DNA from: Symbiodinium sp. CCMP2592
Lineage: Eukaryota; Sar; Dinophyceae; Suessiales; Symbiodiniaceae
Assembly (NCBI GenBank): GCA_905221615.1
Contig: CAJNDT010002846.1
Span: 265,001-329,000, forward strand
Reading direction: 5' to 3'
Length of the DNA: 64,000 bases
Every line of letters starts with the position of its first letter. Within the stretch, counting starts at the first letter, position 1. The translations under genes and the position numbers were made by a program. The notes under the pieces were generated by a model. That model was not told the DNA's origin and made no database searches. It worked only from the letters and a program-made list of their open reading frames with translations. Of this stretch, positions 51,310 through 62,255 are shown piece after piece.

Positions 51310-51736
51310 GCTTCTAGGTTCCTGAGTAGTACCCTTTCAAAGGGTTCCTTAAAGGGCTCGTTAAGGGTTCTAGAAGGGAGCTATACTATGGGGGTTTAGG
51401 GTCCTGAGTAGTACCCTTCTGCCGTTTTTTTTGTTAAGGTCCTCTAATTCAAAGCAAACAATAGGAACAAGGGTGCCCTTATTCATGAAGGGGCTACTCA
51501 GAAAACCTAGGCTTATATTTAAGTTACCAGAATAAGGAACCATCTTATTCACTATAGATCCCAACAGTGGTAAGTTACATTAAGTTCTTAAGAAGAACTA
51601 AACCCTTATAGTACCCTTATTGATCAAAATCTAGTATAGTAGCCCCTATAAACACTAAACCCCTATAGTACCCTTATAGATCCCTTTAAAGGAGCCCTTG
51701 TAGATCCTCGTTAACAGAGGCTACTCAAGAACCCAG
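51310..51736 (+). mobile_element. Intron (GC-AG) made of CTAGG-type elements, one nested in another
   Basis: Ends aGCttctaggttcctgagtag and ctactcaagaacccAG; the 16-bp termini match at 14 positions. GCTT is duplicated at the acceptor side. A second CTGAGTAG...CTACTCAG copy (about 51402-51508) is nested within, together with ccttaaaggg repeats. Confidence 0.75.
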
Positions 51737-51821
51737 GCTTTAGCGTCGCCCTGCGAGCCTGCGAAGAGACGGGCCAGTGGGCAGCAGCTCTGGCCCTCCT
51801 CTCCGAAGCTCGGTTTAGGGT

Positions 51822-51991
51822 TGACTGGGCTATTGTCGTTCGAGCGGTGGAATGTTCTCTGGCTTTTCGTCTAGCGTGAGACACAGGACATGCAGTTGAG
51901 GTTCAACTGTCTCGCTGCTTTTCTTCCTGTGTCAAGCTCTCACTTCAGGCCGAAATGTAGTCACCGGGGCATGGAAAGGTGCCGAGGCACC
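51822..51991 (+). repeat. Split direct repeat A1
   Basis: 170 bp starting tgactgggctattg; repeated at 54861-55030. It contains the ATG (51890) of the RT frame. Confidence 0.9.
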
Positions 51992-54265
51992 AATGTGCTC
52001 CCCGCTGTGGGTGGGTTTGTTTCGTCTGCTGCTGTCCTTGCCGCCCAAAGGGAAAGGATTAATATGGCCTGCACCAGCCGGAGTTCACCTGCTCGACAGG
52101 CGAGAAACAAATGGAGGGCAATCAAGCATTGCCTGATCAGAAAGCTCTCCACAGTGTTAAAGCCGACAGCGCGTACCTGTGCTCCCGCGGTGAAGGCTGC
52201 AAGAGCTTCTACCACTTACTGCAGTACCCTCAAAGCGCTGCTCGAGCAACAGCACTCCACCGTCAGCCGCTTTTGCTGCGACTGGTTGAGAAGTGCTCCA
52301 GCGCTGGAAAGGCCGCGGAGCCGGGAGCTGCTGCCACTGCCTGTTTTGCAGCAGTGGCCGCAGGATGTTGTCGTCGAGCACTTCGAAACTGCTGCCTGCC
52401 TCCAGGTCAGCAACATGTGCATCGCTGCACTGAACTGCTTGAATGCTGGTGTCAAGGAATACAATCCTCAGTTCCCGACTTCAAGACGTCCTACACTTGC
52501 GCAAACTGAAGCACACAGACACATTTGTCGGCAGGTTGTGCGGTTTTTGTGCCGTCTGGATGTAGGCCTGCCGATGGGACTCGCTTGGCCTGGAGCCTTC
52601 AGTGCTTGCGAGGCTTCCACTTCACTTAACTGCGAAAAGATCCGCAGCGAAGACGTGGACTTGCCGGCAGAAGCCGGGACGTGCGACCCCTGCTCCTTGA
52701 TATCGGCTGACCTGGTTGAAAACATTTCCGATGCAGCTAGAATCTTTCCGGGTGCAGCTGCTTTGGACAATGATAGTGCGGCCGTCAACCAAGCAGACAG
52801 GCACGAGTATGTCCGCCTTTGCATCCGTGAGCTGAGATGCCGGAAACTTCGACTGCTCCCTGAGGCCAAAGCGGTTGGAAGCATTTTTGCTGTTTCCAAG
52901 CCAAACGGCGCGCAGCGTAAAGTCTGGGATGGATCCAGGCTGTCTGACTGGGCTGCTAAACCACCTAAACCGCGCCGCCTGGCTAGTCCAACGTCGTTTC
53001 TGGACCTTGAGATCGAGCCCCACTCCGAGGTGTTCTTCTCCAAACGCGACGCCTCCACCTACTTTGATACTCTCGAGGTGCCAGGAGCGCTGCGACCATG
53101 GTTCTGCCAGCCGCCCATTCAAGTGAGCGAACTGCAGTCCCGGGGAGTCACCCGGGAGGAGCTGCTTGGTTTCTGCGATGGTGTGGAGGCCTCCCAGCTC
53201 AGACCAAAGAAGAAGCTCTTCCCTGCGCACCGCATTTGGCCCATGGGTTTCTCTTGGTCATCAGCAGTCGCGCAAGACTCCATGATCGCCATCTGCCAGC
53301 ATGCTGGGATCCTGGAGGAAAGCATATTATCGCTGGATCACGACAGCCCAGGTAATCAAAAGGAAACCTGCTTCGTGGCTACAGACGACGTGGTGCTGGT
53401 GCACAGAAGCAGGCAAACGGGCGTTGCAACCCTGCAGCGGTTGGATGCTTCCTTTGAGGACCACCACGTGCTCAGAAACGCAAAGAAGGACGTTTCTTTG
53501 GCTTCTAGCGTGACGGCTCTCGGCTGCGACCTTTCGAACAATCCAGTTAAGGTGGAGCCCAACGTGACGAAGCTGACAACGTCTGTTTGCAAAACTTTGG
53601 ACCTTCTACACAGGCGTAAAGCTTCTCCTCGTGCTCTTCATGCCTGCCTGGGAGTGTGGGAATGGTTCGCTCTCATGCAGAGACCTTTGTTCAGCATCTA
53701 CGACTCCATTTATGGCTTTGTCCGCAGTCAGCCTGCCGGTCAGGTCCGCGATGTTCCAAGCAAGGTTCAGGACGAGATGCTGCTCACGCTGTTGCTCGCG
53801 CCGCTTTTGTCCATCAGGCTGGATCGGGCCCCTCTGCCCCTTTTGGTTGCCACCGATGCCTCCAAAGACTTCGGCTTCGGGGTGTCGGTAAGCAAGTGCA
53901 ACGTTTCCGAGGCGGCTGAGGTATGCAGGCTTGCCGAGCGACGTGGTGACTACGTTCGTCTTACAGCTGATCCTGATGACCCCGGGGAGTTGCCAAGGCT
54001 GGGCAAGCCTCATCGCTTGCTGCTTTCAAAGCATGACTTTCGCACTGTTATCTCTGCGAAATCAAAGTGGAAAGCGCATTCGGGCGTGCTGGAGGCGCAT
54101 GGCTACCTGTTAGGGCTGAAATGGGTATGCCGACATGCTGGCAAACACCATTCCAAGATCCCTTTTCTCGTGGATGCCAAAGCCATTGTGGGTGCAGCGT
54201 CCAAGGGGCGTAGCTCTGCTCGGGCGCTTCGCACGCAGTCCTGCGCTCAGTGGCCGCGCACGTGA
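51890..54265 (+). CDS. DIRS-type reverse transcriptase-RNase H (frameshifted at 3' end)
   Basis: ATG 51890 lies within repeat A1. Residues ~1-310 have no recognised domain. RT: VGSIFAVSKPNGAQRKVWDG (fingers), FFSKRDASTYFDTLEVP (motif A), IWPMGFSWSSAVAQDSM (motif B) and CFVATDDVVLVHR (motif C; TDD instead of the more usual xxDD with aromatic residue). RNase H: LPLLVATDASKDFGFGVSV, SGVLEAHGYLLGLKW and PFLVDAKAIVGAA. The RNase H end (IPSESNPADNPSRG, 54299-54340) is in another frame, so a one-base shift lies near 54.22-54.24 kb and the annotated stop (TGA 54263-54265) is not the original one. RT/RH of this type copies RNA into a circular or linear DNA intermediate. Confidence 0.8.
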   Translation: MQLRFNCLAAFLPVSSSHFRPKCSHRGMERCRGTNVLPAVGGFVSSAAVLAAQRERINMACTSRSSPARQARNKWRAIKHCLIRKLSTVLKPTARTCAPAVKAARASTTYCSTLKALLEQQHSTVSRFCCDWLRSAPALERPRSRELLPLPVLQQWPQDVVVEHFETAACLQVSNMCIAALNCLNAGVKEYNPQFPTSRRPTLAQTEAHRHICRQVVRFLCRLDVGLPMGLAWPGAFSACEASTSLNCEKIRSEDVDLPAEAGTCDPCSLISADLVENISDAARIFPGAAALDNDSAAVNQADRHEYVRLCIRELRCRKLRLLPEAKAVGSIFAVSKPNGAQRKVWDGSRLSDWAAKPPKPRRLASPTSFLDLEIEPHSEVFFSKRDASTYFDTLEVPGALRPWFCQPPIQVSELQSRGVTREELLGFCDGVEASQLRPKKKLFPAHRIWPMGFSWSSAVAQDSMIAICQHAGILEESILSLDHDSPGNQKETCFVATDDVVLVHRSRQTGVATLQRLDASFEDHHVLRNAKKDVSLASSVTALGCDLSNNPVKVEPNVTKLTTSVCKTLDLLHRRKASPRALHACLGVWEWFALMQRPLFSIYDSIYGFVRSQPAGQVRDVPSKVQDEMLLTLLLAPLLSIRLDRAPLPLLVATDASKDFGFGVSVSKCNVSEAAEVCRLAERRGDYVRLTADPDDPGELPRLGKPHRLLLSKHDFRTVISAKSKWKAHSGVLEAHGYLLGLKWVCRHAGKHHSKIPFLVDAKAIVGAASKGRSSARALRTQSCAQWPRT

Positions 54266-54664
54266 TGGCTGCCGACATCCTGCCTAGAATCGTGTACATC
54301 CCCAGCGAATCCAATCCTGCTGACAACCCCTCGCGAGGCAAACACTCCCGGAGGTGCACCGTGCGCAAGACAAAGCGCACTGAGAGAAAGCGGACCTGCT
54401 GAGAGTCTTCGTTTCACCTTTCCTTTCGTCAAGCACTGGCGCCCACTGTCGCCTACCTGTGCGTCACCGGGCATGCAGTGGCGTCGGCTGTCCTCATCGG
54501 CAAGGGCTGTGTCGCCAACCGGCTGCAGGAGAGGCCGTGTTGCTGTTTCGCGCAGGCAAGGCTCGCGAGCTGCTCCACTCGCGATTTCTGGCTTTTCTGA
54601 TATTGTTACTTCTGCGCTGCGCTGGATTCTTCGTCTGCGGCACTTCGTGCCAGTGCGGGGTGAT

Positions 54665-54863
54665 CGGCTTTGAAGCTGCTCTGGCCTGGCAGTGACAGCT
54701 TCCTGCTGTGCTGTGCCATAAGCCACAAGCAATCTTTTCTGAGCTGATCTCTAACCCGCAGTGGCCGCCAGTGGAAAGTTTCTGAGTGCAGCTTTTTGTG
54801 TGTGCGGGGTTAACAGCTTCCAACACGTCAGAGCCTCAGCGGAGAGCGGTGAAGAGACAATGA
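54665..54863 (+). repeat. Split direct repeat B1
   Basis: 199 bp from cggctttgaagctgctc to gagacaatga; the same length as B2 at 55053-55251. Confidence 0.9.
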
Positions 54864-55030
54864 CTGGGCTATTGTCGTTCGAGCGGTGGAATGTTCTCTG
54901 GCTTTTCGTCTAGCGTGAGACACAGGACATGCAGTTGAGGTTCAACTGTCTCGCTGCTTTTCCTCCTGTGTCAAGCTCTCACTTCAGGCCGAAATGTAGT
55001 CACCGGGGCATGGAAAGGTGCCGAGGCACC
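54861..55030 (+). repeat. Split direct repeat A2
   Basis: 170 bp, directly after B1. It differs from A1 at ttttcttcc versus ttttcctcc. Confidence 0.9.
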
Positions 55031-55052
55031 CCGCCCAACCCACCCTTTTAAC

Positions 55053-55251
55053 CGGCTTTGAAGCTGCTCTGGCCTGGCAGTGACAGCTTCCTGCTGTGCT
55101 GTGCCATAAGCCACAAGCAATCTTTTCTGAGCTGATCTCTAACCCGCAGTGGCCGCCAGTGGAAAGTTTCTGAGTGCAGCTTTTTGTGTGTGCGGGGTTA
55201 ACAGCTTCCAACACGTCAGAGCCTCAGCGGAGAGCGGTGAAGAGACAATGA
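55053..55251 (+). repeat. Split direct repeat B2
   Basis: 199 bp, separated from A2 by a 22-bp C-rich spacer. It ends gagacaatga, followed by a TTTAGGG run. Confidence 0.9.
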
Positions 55252-56872
55252 GGGTTTAGGGTTTAGGGTTTGGGTTTAGGGTTTAGGGTTTAGGGTCTAG
55301 CTAGGGTTAGGGTTTAGGGAAACGGGGCTCGAAGAGTTTAGGGGGTTTAGGGTTTAGGGTTGCTAACAGGGCTTACCTTAACCCCGAAGAACCTACCGTT
55401 TAAGGACTTATTTAAAGAAGTCATAGAAAGGAACCCTAAAATGATAGGCGTCTTAGGGCCCAGGTAGAGAGTTTAGATTCAGGGTTTTGGGGGAGTTGAG
55501 GTTTAGGGTTCAGGGTTTGGGGGGAGTTTGGGTTCAGGATCAGGGGTTTGGACTTGGGGTTCAGAGTTGTTGGGGTTTGAGTTTGGGTTCAGGATTGTTG
55601 CTCAGGACGCGCAGCTTGGCACCCCGACCACGTTTACCAAATGCCTTCCAAACCTTGCCTTAAACGCTATACCCTAAAAGCAGCGAAAGCCCGACCTGAA
55701 CGGCTTAGGGTTTGGGGTTTAGGGTTTAGGGTTTCCGTCAAACAGTCATGTTCGGGCTTCCCGTTGACTTGCGAGATTTCTTGGGCCTCCCCAAGCCCTC
55801 CAAACGACGCCGACATGTGTAGATTTTTCGAGTTTGGGGTGGTTGTCTTGTCGCTGTCGTTGGCACCCTAAACCCGAAGCCGCCTTTCAGTTTCATGGCT
55901 GCCGGCTGTGTGCAACGAAGGATCTTCAAGCCTCCGAGCTCAGCGCCAACATCGTCACCTACAACGCGTGCATCGGGAGCCTCGGGAAAGGCCAGTTTTT
56001 AAGTTTTGGTTTGGGGTTTAGGGGTTCAGGGTTGAGGGTTTTGGGTTTTGGGGCGGTTTAGGATTTAAGGGGGCGTTTAGGGTTCAGGGTTTTGGGGTCT
56101 AGGTTTTAGGGTTGAGGGCTGAGGGGTTGAGTCGGCTCTTTCGTTTCGGCAGGCTAGACGCTTTCGGACTAAGAGGCTGACTGGATGAGTGTGGGTTGGG
56201 ACTTACGATCTGAACTTCGAGGCTACACGCAATCAATAACACCACAGCAGTTCTTACAAGACCCAAAGCCGCATAGGGAACTGGAGCAGTAGGGTTTACG
56301 TTTCAGGGCACAGGCATGAGGTGCATGTGCGAAGTTAACAGCAAGGCGTCGAATCTTGGAAGCATGTCACTCCCCCCCACGACAGGCACGCCCTCGCCCG
56401 CCACAACACATACGCCTCACCCGCCACTCCGCGACACTGTTGCAAGTTGTCATGCAGGTCTTCTCCGAATGAGCGATGGGCTTACTGATGCACTGACCAC
56501 TCGGTGTTTTAAGGGTCAACGCCGTGAGATCTTCATGGCATAAACTTAAACCCTAAAACCCAAAACCCCTAAACCGCTCAACCCTCATTCACTGAACCTG
56601 AACCCTAAGCCTCCCGATTGTCCCTAGAGTGCGAATTCGAGTGAAAGCGACAGGCTTTTCAAAGAATTGAAACTCAGATCTTCCAACTTCCCCTAGTCAA
56701 AGACTATACTCCTTAAAACATATCAGGGGTTCATTTACTCCTTAAAAAACATATCAGGGGTTCTACCATAATTCCGTAATTCAGCGATATTGCAGGATTT
56801 GGGCCCTAAGCCCTAATACCCGACTGAACTTTGAGCCTTCAATAGAACCCTTGTAAATCCCGGAACCCCCCT
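55252..56872. other. Intergenic region, TTTAGGG-like words and a PPR relic
   Basis: TTTAGGG run at 55252-55300, a family-11 hairpin at about 55375-55470, degenerate ggttcagggtt-like text to 55600 and again 56000-56130, and the PPR exon at 55915. No gene otherwise. Confidence 0.5.
55915..55994 (+). pseudogene. Orphan PPR exon
   Basis: TKDLQASELSANIVTYNACI then GSLGKGQ is an unmistakable PPR unit of a more ordinary (non ISACEK) type. It stops at a run of T and TTTAGGG-like sequence. No partner exon was found nearby. Confidence 0.6.
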
Positions 56873-57690
56873 AAACCCTAAAACCTAAACCCTAAACCTA
56901 AACCCTACACCCTAAAATTCCCTAAAACCTAACACCTAAAGCCTAAAACCTAACACCTAAACCCTAAACTTGAACCCTACACCCGAAAATTCCCTAAAGC
57001 CTAACACCTAAAGCCTAAAACCTAACACCTAAACCCTAAACTTAAACCCTACACCCTAAAATTCCCTAAAACCTAACACCTAAAGCCTAAAACCTAACAC
57101 CTAAACCCTAAACTTGAACCCTACACCCTAAAATTCCCTAAAGCCTAACACCTAAAGCCTAAAACCTAACACCTAAACCCTAAACTTAAACCCTACACCC
57201 TAAAATTCCCTAAAACCTAACACCTAAAGCCTAAAACCTAACACCTAAACCCTAAACTTGAACCCTACACCCTAAAATTCCCTAAAGCCTAACACCTAAA
57301 GCCTAAAACCTAACACCTAAACCCTAAACTTAAACCCTACACCCTAAAATTCCCTAAAACCTAACACCTAAAGCCTAAAACCTAACACCTAAACCCTAAA
57401 CTTGAACCCTACACCCTAAAATTCCCTAAAACCTAACACCTAAAGCCTAAAACCTAACACCTAAACCCTAAACTTAAACCCTACACCCTAAAATTCCCTA
57501 AAACCTAACACCTAAAGCCTAAAACCTAACACCTAAACCCTAAACTTAAACCCTACACCCTAAAATTCCCTAAAACCTAACACCTAAACCCTAAACCCTA
57601 AACCCTAAACTTAAACCCTACACCCTAAAATTCCCTAAAACCTAACACCTAAACCCTAAACCCTAAACCCTAAAACCTAACACCTAAACC
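56873..57690. repeat. 72-bp satellite with 144-bp higher-order period
   Basis: About eleven tandem units. The word aaactt recurs at exact 72-bp steps (56969, 57041, 57113 ... 57473). Successive units alternate cttgaaccc and cttaaaccc, and mostly also ctaaagcc and ctaaaacc, giving a 144-bp dimer period until about 57400. Each unit is itself a string of diverged CCTAAA/CCCTAAA words. The 3' units are shortened. Confidence 0.92.
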
Positions 57691-58238
57691 CTAAACCCTG
57701 ATTCCCCGAAGCCCCGAAGGTGCACCCTGGCCACTTGTCCTCGCAATCTTTGCCTCGATGGCTTCCCAGCGAGTTTCTCCGGACCTGCGGACGCCGGTCC
57801 AGTTTGGGGTTTAGGGTTTGAGGGTTTAGGGTTTAGGGTTTGAGGGTTTAGGGTTCAGGGTTTAGGGTTTAAAAGGGTTTAGGGAATAAGATTGAGGGTT
57901 TAGGGTTTAGGGCTTAAAGGTTTAGGGAATAGGATTTAGGGTTTAGGGTTGGAGGTAGCCAATAGCTATTGAAAGGGTTCTGAAAGGGTCTTGTCAGTTT
58001 CGAGAAGGCTCTGATAACGCTTTACGGGGTTGTAGGATGACTTTAGAAGTGGGTTCGTACATCCGGGTTGACCCTGCAACCTTACCACGGAGTTTATCAG
58101 AACAGGGACCGTGGTCACTAGATGCCACAAGCTGGAAGAATCAGGTACGTAGAGTGGTAGGTAATTGAGCGCACGCAGCTCCGTCCAGTTGCTCATGAAC
58201 TCTACATTGCCTCTGGCGCTTCCGGAGTTGGACACTCC

Positions 58239-58332
58239 TATCCAGAGACTCCAGTATCATCCCTTAATTCAGGGATATTCCTCAAGTCATATTAGGGATC
58301 TTACTTAAACTAAGGGGTTTTGGAGTCTCTGG
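58239..58332. mobile_element. Hairpin element, family 9
   Basis: Outer arms ccagagactccagta / ttttggagtctctgg; inner ttaattcagggatattcc. Confidence 0.7.
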
Positions 58333-59636
58333 GTATCTTGAAGACGGATGTCCCAGGCTGAAATCATACACACCGAGCCCAAAACCATCCCAACCCGTGC
58401 GGCCAGACTCGAAGGAACCCCTGAGAGGAGGCTTATGGAGTTTTCGACTCTGGGCTTAGGGTTTCCGGTTTTGGGAAGTGTTTGAGGTTTTTAACCCCGA
58501 TGTCTTTGCTACCCCAACTGCCCCAAGCTAAGTCGATGCGAACCGCTGAGGGCTTTCAATGCTGGGCTGTGGGCATGTGCACGCGTTCCCCTGGCTGCAA
58601 GCAGAAGAATTTCGAGCTTCTTAGCGTTCAGGATCTACACAAAAAAAGTCATGATGTAATGACTTTGTGTCATTTAACAAGTGGCTCTTTCAGGATTCAT
58701 GGTCATGAGTCTCTGGTCTGGAGTTCAGGGTCTGGGGTGTATGAGGTTTCGAACTTAGCGGCTTTGGGACAACACTCCCAACATTTGTAGAACGTGTATT
58801 ACATCCCAAGCAGAATAACTTGGTGTTTGCCAAGACCTCCTGATCACGTAGAAGTTGAATCCTGTTTCGGAAGCCCCAAGCCCTACCTGTCGAAATTCTA
58901 AGTTACGGGTGCTACGAACTGAAAAACTAAAACCCTGAATCCTAAACCCGACAGTTAATCGACACTTTACTAGGTCTCGGCTTGTACTAGTTTTTAGCTT
59001 CCTTTATTGCTTAATACAGAGCCCCAATTGCAAATAGTTTTGGGGAGTGTTGACGTCGACACCTGGTTTAACAAACCCGAAGCCCTGAAGCTCGAAACCC
59101 TCCGACACTTGAGTCCGCGGTCAGATTAGCACGGAATCAGCGACGGGATCTCCACGACAGTCCCTCCAGGCCCCTCATGGTAGTTCCTATGAAACCCTAA
59201 ACCCTAGACCCTAAACCGTAAACCGTAAACCGAAACCCTAAACCCTGAACCCCCCAAAAACAACAATTCCGCCTTTCTTTACATCGAAGGCCGTGACATG
59301 GCCAACTTCGCAGCATCTTCTCTGCGCTCTACGCGAGGACCTTTCGTAAGCTTAGGGTTGAGGGTGTAGGGATTTGGAGGGCTGGGGTTCAGGGTGTAAA
59401 GGTGTTCTGGGCGTCCCAGATCTAGGAGTGCAGGGGTGGTGTTTCTCGTTTTTGGGGTTGAGCGTTGAGGATTTAAGGTCTACGATTTATAGGGTTCAAG
59501 GCTGAGGGTTTAAGGTTTAGGGTTTATAGGGTTCAAGGGTTCAAGGTTGAGGGCTTCCGTGCCGGCAGAAGGTGGTGGTTTTAGGATTTGCGGCGCCGTG
59601 AAACTTCAAGCCCACAGGACTCTTGGTTCCTGAAGG

Positions 59637-59750
59637 ACCAAATGACCCTGAAAAGTAAGGGCCCTATACCCATATACAATGAATCCCTATATGGTATATG
59701 AACCTTATACCCTTTTAGGGTTCATTTCGTGCTTAAGGTTCATAGCCTCT
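59637..59750. mobile_element. Hairpin element, family 14
   Basis: cctgaaggaccaaatgaccc ... gggttcatttcgtgcttaagg; the same element is nested at 22090-22205. Confidence 0.7.
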
Positions 59751-60070
59751 CGAATCTAGACTAGACCTGCAGCCCTACGCCCTAGACCGTAAAGCTTTCA
59801 ACAAAAGGAACCCTAAACCTTAAACCCCCGCACCAAAACAAGGAACCCTAAACCCCAACCGCCCCCCCCCCCCAACAACAAAAGCAGCAGGGTGGAAACC
59901 TTCAGCAAAAAAACAAGAAGACAGAGAAGCCTAAAGTCGCGAGCCCTGAAACCCTAAACCCTAAACCCTAAAAAGGAAGAGCTAGAACCCGATTCCTTCA
60001 GCCTCAGCGCGGCTCTTGCGGCGGCTTGGATTCAGAGTTGAGGCTCGGGTTTGGGGTTCAGGGTGAGGGC

Positions 60071-60194
60071 TACTTGAGGGGCAGGGGGCTTAGTCAGTCG
60101 TTTATAAGTAGGGTTATTCTTGGGGTAACTCCATGTAGGGTACTTATAGCTCTACTTATAACCTACTTACTAAGTCCCCTGCCCCTCCAAGTAG
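60071..60194. mobile_element. Hairpin MITE, family 4
   Basis: Arms tacttgaggggcagggggct / agtcccctgcccctccaagta, with inner ttataagtagggtta / agctctacttataa. Confidence 0.82.
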
Positions 60195-60917
60195 GGTTTA
60201 GGCAGTTTGGGCTTTGGGGTTTGGGGGAAAGGATTACTTAGTCGGCTGAGAACCTCCACCGTCCCTTGTCAAAGGATTCTTCCTAAAGGAAAATTCTGTT
60301 CATTCAGGGTTTACCTGACCTAAGTTTGGTCGCCGGGAGTCCTCTAATTATTGTAATGGTGAGAACTCTTCCGACAGGTTTTCGGGTCTAGGGTGGTGTA
60401 AACCCCCAATTCCAGACCCCATGCTGTTACCGCTAACGGGCCCTGAGCCCGAACCCCTTGAAGCCACGGCCCGAACAGCCCAAAGGGGTCTTTCGTGTAG
60501 AGCTTATTTATTCCTGAATTTCCAAATTCAAATCCCCAAAACCCAAAGCCCCCAAACCCAAAGGCCCAAAGCATGTCCCCCCTCACAGGATCACTTGTTT
60601 TGCACTAGTTGCAGTGACCGACATCCCAACAGCCTTAGCCCGCGGTAGGAGTGCTTGCAGGTTTTTTTCTGTGCGGGTTTAGGGTTCAGGGTGTAGCGGT
60701 TTAGGAGTTTCGAGTTTCGGTTTCAATGCAATTAGCCGGGTTACCCGGGTTACTAAACCCTAAACCCCAAACCCCACACCTGAACCCGAAGCCCTAAACC
60801 ATAAACCCCTACTTTCGCTCCGGAATCTTGATCTGTCGACTATACGGCCATAGGGCTGACGAGGATCCTGCAGTACCTCATGTACCTAAGCAATGGGTGG
60901 GAATAATTTTAACGCTA

Positions 60918-61005
60918 CGCGGCCCCGGGGGGGGGGTGGGAGGGAGGGGGGAGGGAAGAGGGGGATGGGAGGGGGGGAGGCCTGGAGGGGGCAGGTAAAA
61001 TGAAG
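60918..61005 (+). repeat. G-rich purine tract
   Basis: About 85 bp of G runs broken by single A or T. It is similar in composition to 5530-5575 and a quadruplex-prone sequence. Confidence 0.8.
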
Positions 61006-61161
61006 GGAAGCCGGACAAGGGGGTGGCAAACGAACGCAAAAAACGGGTGTCCCCAACTCTGGCCTCGGCGGATTACGGCGTATTCCTTTGTAACTAAGCA
61101 TCTACGGTACGAGATGCCAGTTCTAAGAGACATAGTTTTATGTTCTCGCTTTTTTGTGCCT

Positions 61162-61286
61162 TACTTGGAAGGGCAGGGGACTTAGTAAGTAGGCTATAAG
61201 TAGAGTTATAAGTACCCTAAATGGAGTTACCCCAATTATAACTCTACTTATAACCTACTTACTAAGTCCCCTGCCCCTCCAAGTAG
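61162..61286. mobile_element. Hairpin MITE, family 4
   Basis: Arms tacttggaagggcagggg / cccctgcccctccaagta. With its inner words (acttagtaagtaggctataa) the hairpin is almost perfect, so it is probably a young copy. Confidence 0.85.
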
Positions 61287-62151
61287 TCTCGAGTAGTGCA
61301 GAATGTGTCCTGTTCATCAGCCAATATAGTGCCAGAGAGATACTCGAAAACCTAAACCCGAAACCCTTTACCGTACCCTAAACCCTTAGTCATGAAACCC
61401 TGGAGCTGTTCCAAGGCCTATGAAACAGGAGCAGGCACGGTTGAGCGTGGTTTCAGGAAGGGAGTGGCTTGGGGGTGGGACTCTGATTTCGCATCGCTTC
61501 TTTGGCTTGACGTTTACAGGAAGCCCCTAAAACCTAAGCCCTAAACCCTAAGGCTCCAAATTCTAAACCCTGGGCCCTAACCCCAAACCCCAAAGAGGTT
61601 TGGGTGTTTGCGGCTTGAGGCCAACTTAGTAGGACCGAAGGAGGTAGGTCGTGCGCAATATTGAGATGTTACTTTCGACAATGACCCGGAGGTAACAGCG
61701 CCCAGAATGATCGGTTATAGGATCCCCCTACTGCCCCACCCTGGGCTCCAAGGACTCATATACTAAGGCTTTTGAGCCCAAAGACCATACTATATACGGC
61801 TTTTGGGCTATTTTGATGCCCAGGAGGAAAGAAAGTGGTCGCTGTAAAGTGGATCCCCCAAACTCCATCCTTCAACCCGGCTTCCTCCCTGATGCTTTCT
61901 GGGCCTGAGCATACGGCTTCCGAGTTTTCTGGGCCTAAGTGTTCGTCAATTCAGGCGCTTCAGATTCGGGATCTTCAGGGCTCAGTTCCACGGATTAGGG
62001 TCAAGATCTGATGTTGATCGCCCAGATCCTGACGCACCAAACCCACATGTCCTGAACCCAAAACCGTCGACTTCAAACCCTAAAACCCTAAACTCTCAAC
62101 CCTAGGCCCTGAAGCCTAAACCCTGAACACTATCACTAAAACCCTAATGTA

Positions 62152-62255
62152 GGAACGTGATTAAGAAACCCTGGGCCAACAACCCCAAAATAGTAGGGTT
62201 CATATAAGGAACCCTAATAAAGGTCCAAGGTTTCTTAATCGTCTTCCTACATTAT
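62152..62255. mobile_element. Hairpin element, family 13
   Basis: Arms aatgtaggaacgtgattaag / cttaatcgtcttcctacatt; pair of 23473-23568. Confidence 0.78.

Larger units (their letters stand above)
50577..51818 (+). pseudogene. Broken PPR gene, three exons visible
   Basis: Exon pieces 50577-50646 (RFNAVISATAQRGFWQLA), 51273-51309 (DMSAAGVLPSVVS) and 51737-51818 (SVALRACEETGQWAAALALL) join in phase through a GA-AG intron (50647-51272) and a GC-AG intron (51310-51736). The spliced text reads as continuous PPR repeats (F-E-L-L-A-D-M, V-S-F-S-V-A-L). Neither a start nor a natural end is present: the last exon runs after SEARF into a telomere-like word and then into the DIRS-type element at 51822. 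Upstream exons are missing or reduced to the relic at 49190. I infer a PPR gene that accumulated introner-like insertions and was finally cut by the retroelement. Confidence 0.65.
51822..55251 (+). mobile_element. DIRS/PAT-like retroelement with split direct repeats A1-B1A2B2
   Basis: A1 (51822-51991) equals A2 (54861-55030) with one visible difference. B1 (54665-54863) equals B2 (55053-55251). B1 and A2 abut, sharing TGA, and the same TGA lies at both outer ends. This is the termini arrangement of PAT/Ngaro-type members of the DIRS order, which integrate with a tyrosine recombinase and leave no target duplication; none is seen here. The 3.43-kb element encodes RT and RNase H but I find no tyrosine recombinase, so this copy is probably non-autonomous. 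It is inserted in a TTTAGGG word between a PPR exon and a TTTAGGG run. Confidence 0.85.

Noticed and set aside
54266-54664. Possible tyrosine recombinase remnant after the DIRS RNase H
   Set aside because: Three-frame reading shows no R-H-R-Y series and the interval is too short.
56873-57690. CRISPR-like regular array
   Set aside because: The units are contiguous with no unique spacers; it is a satellite in eukaryotic DNA.
58482-58790. 102-codon open frame
   Set aside because: No recognisable domain, crosses a small hairpin, and lies in repeat-rich DNA.
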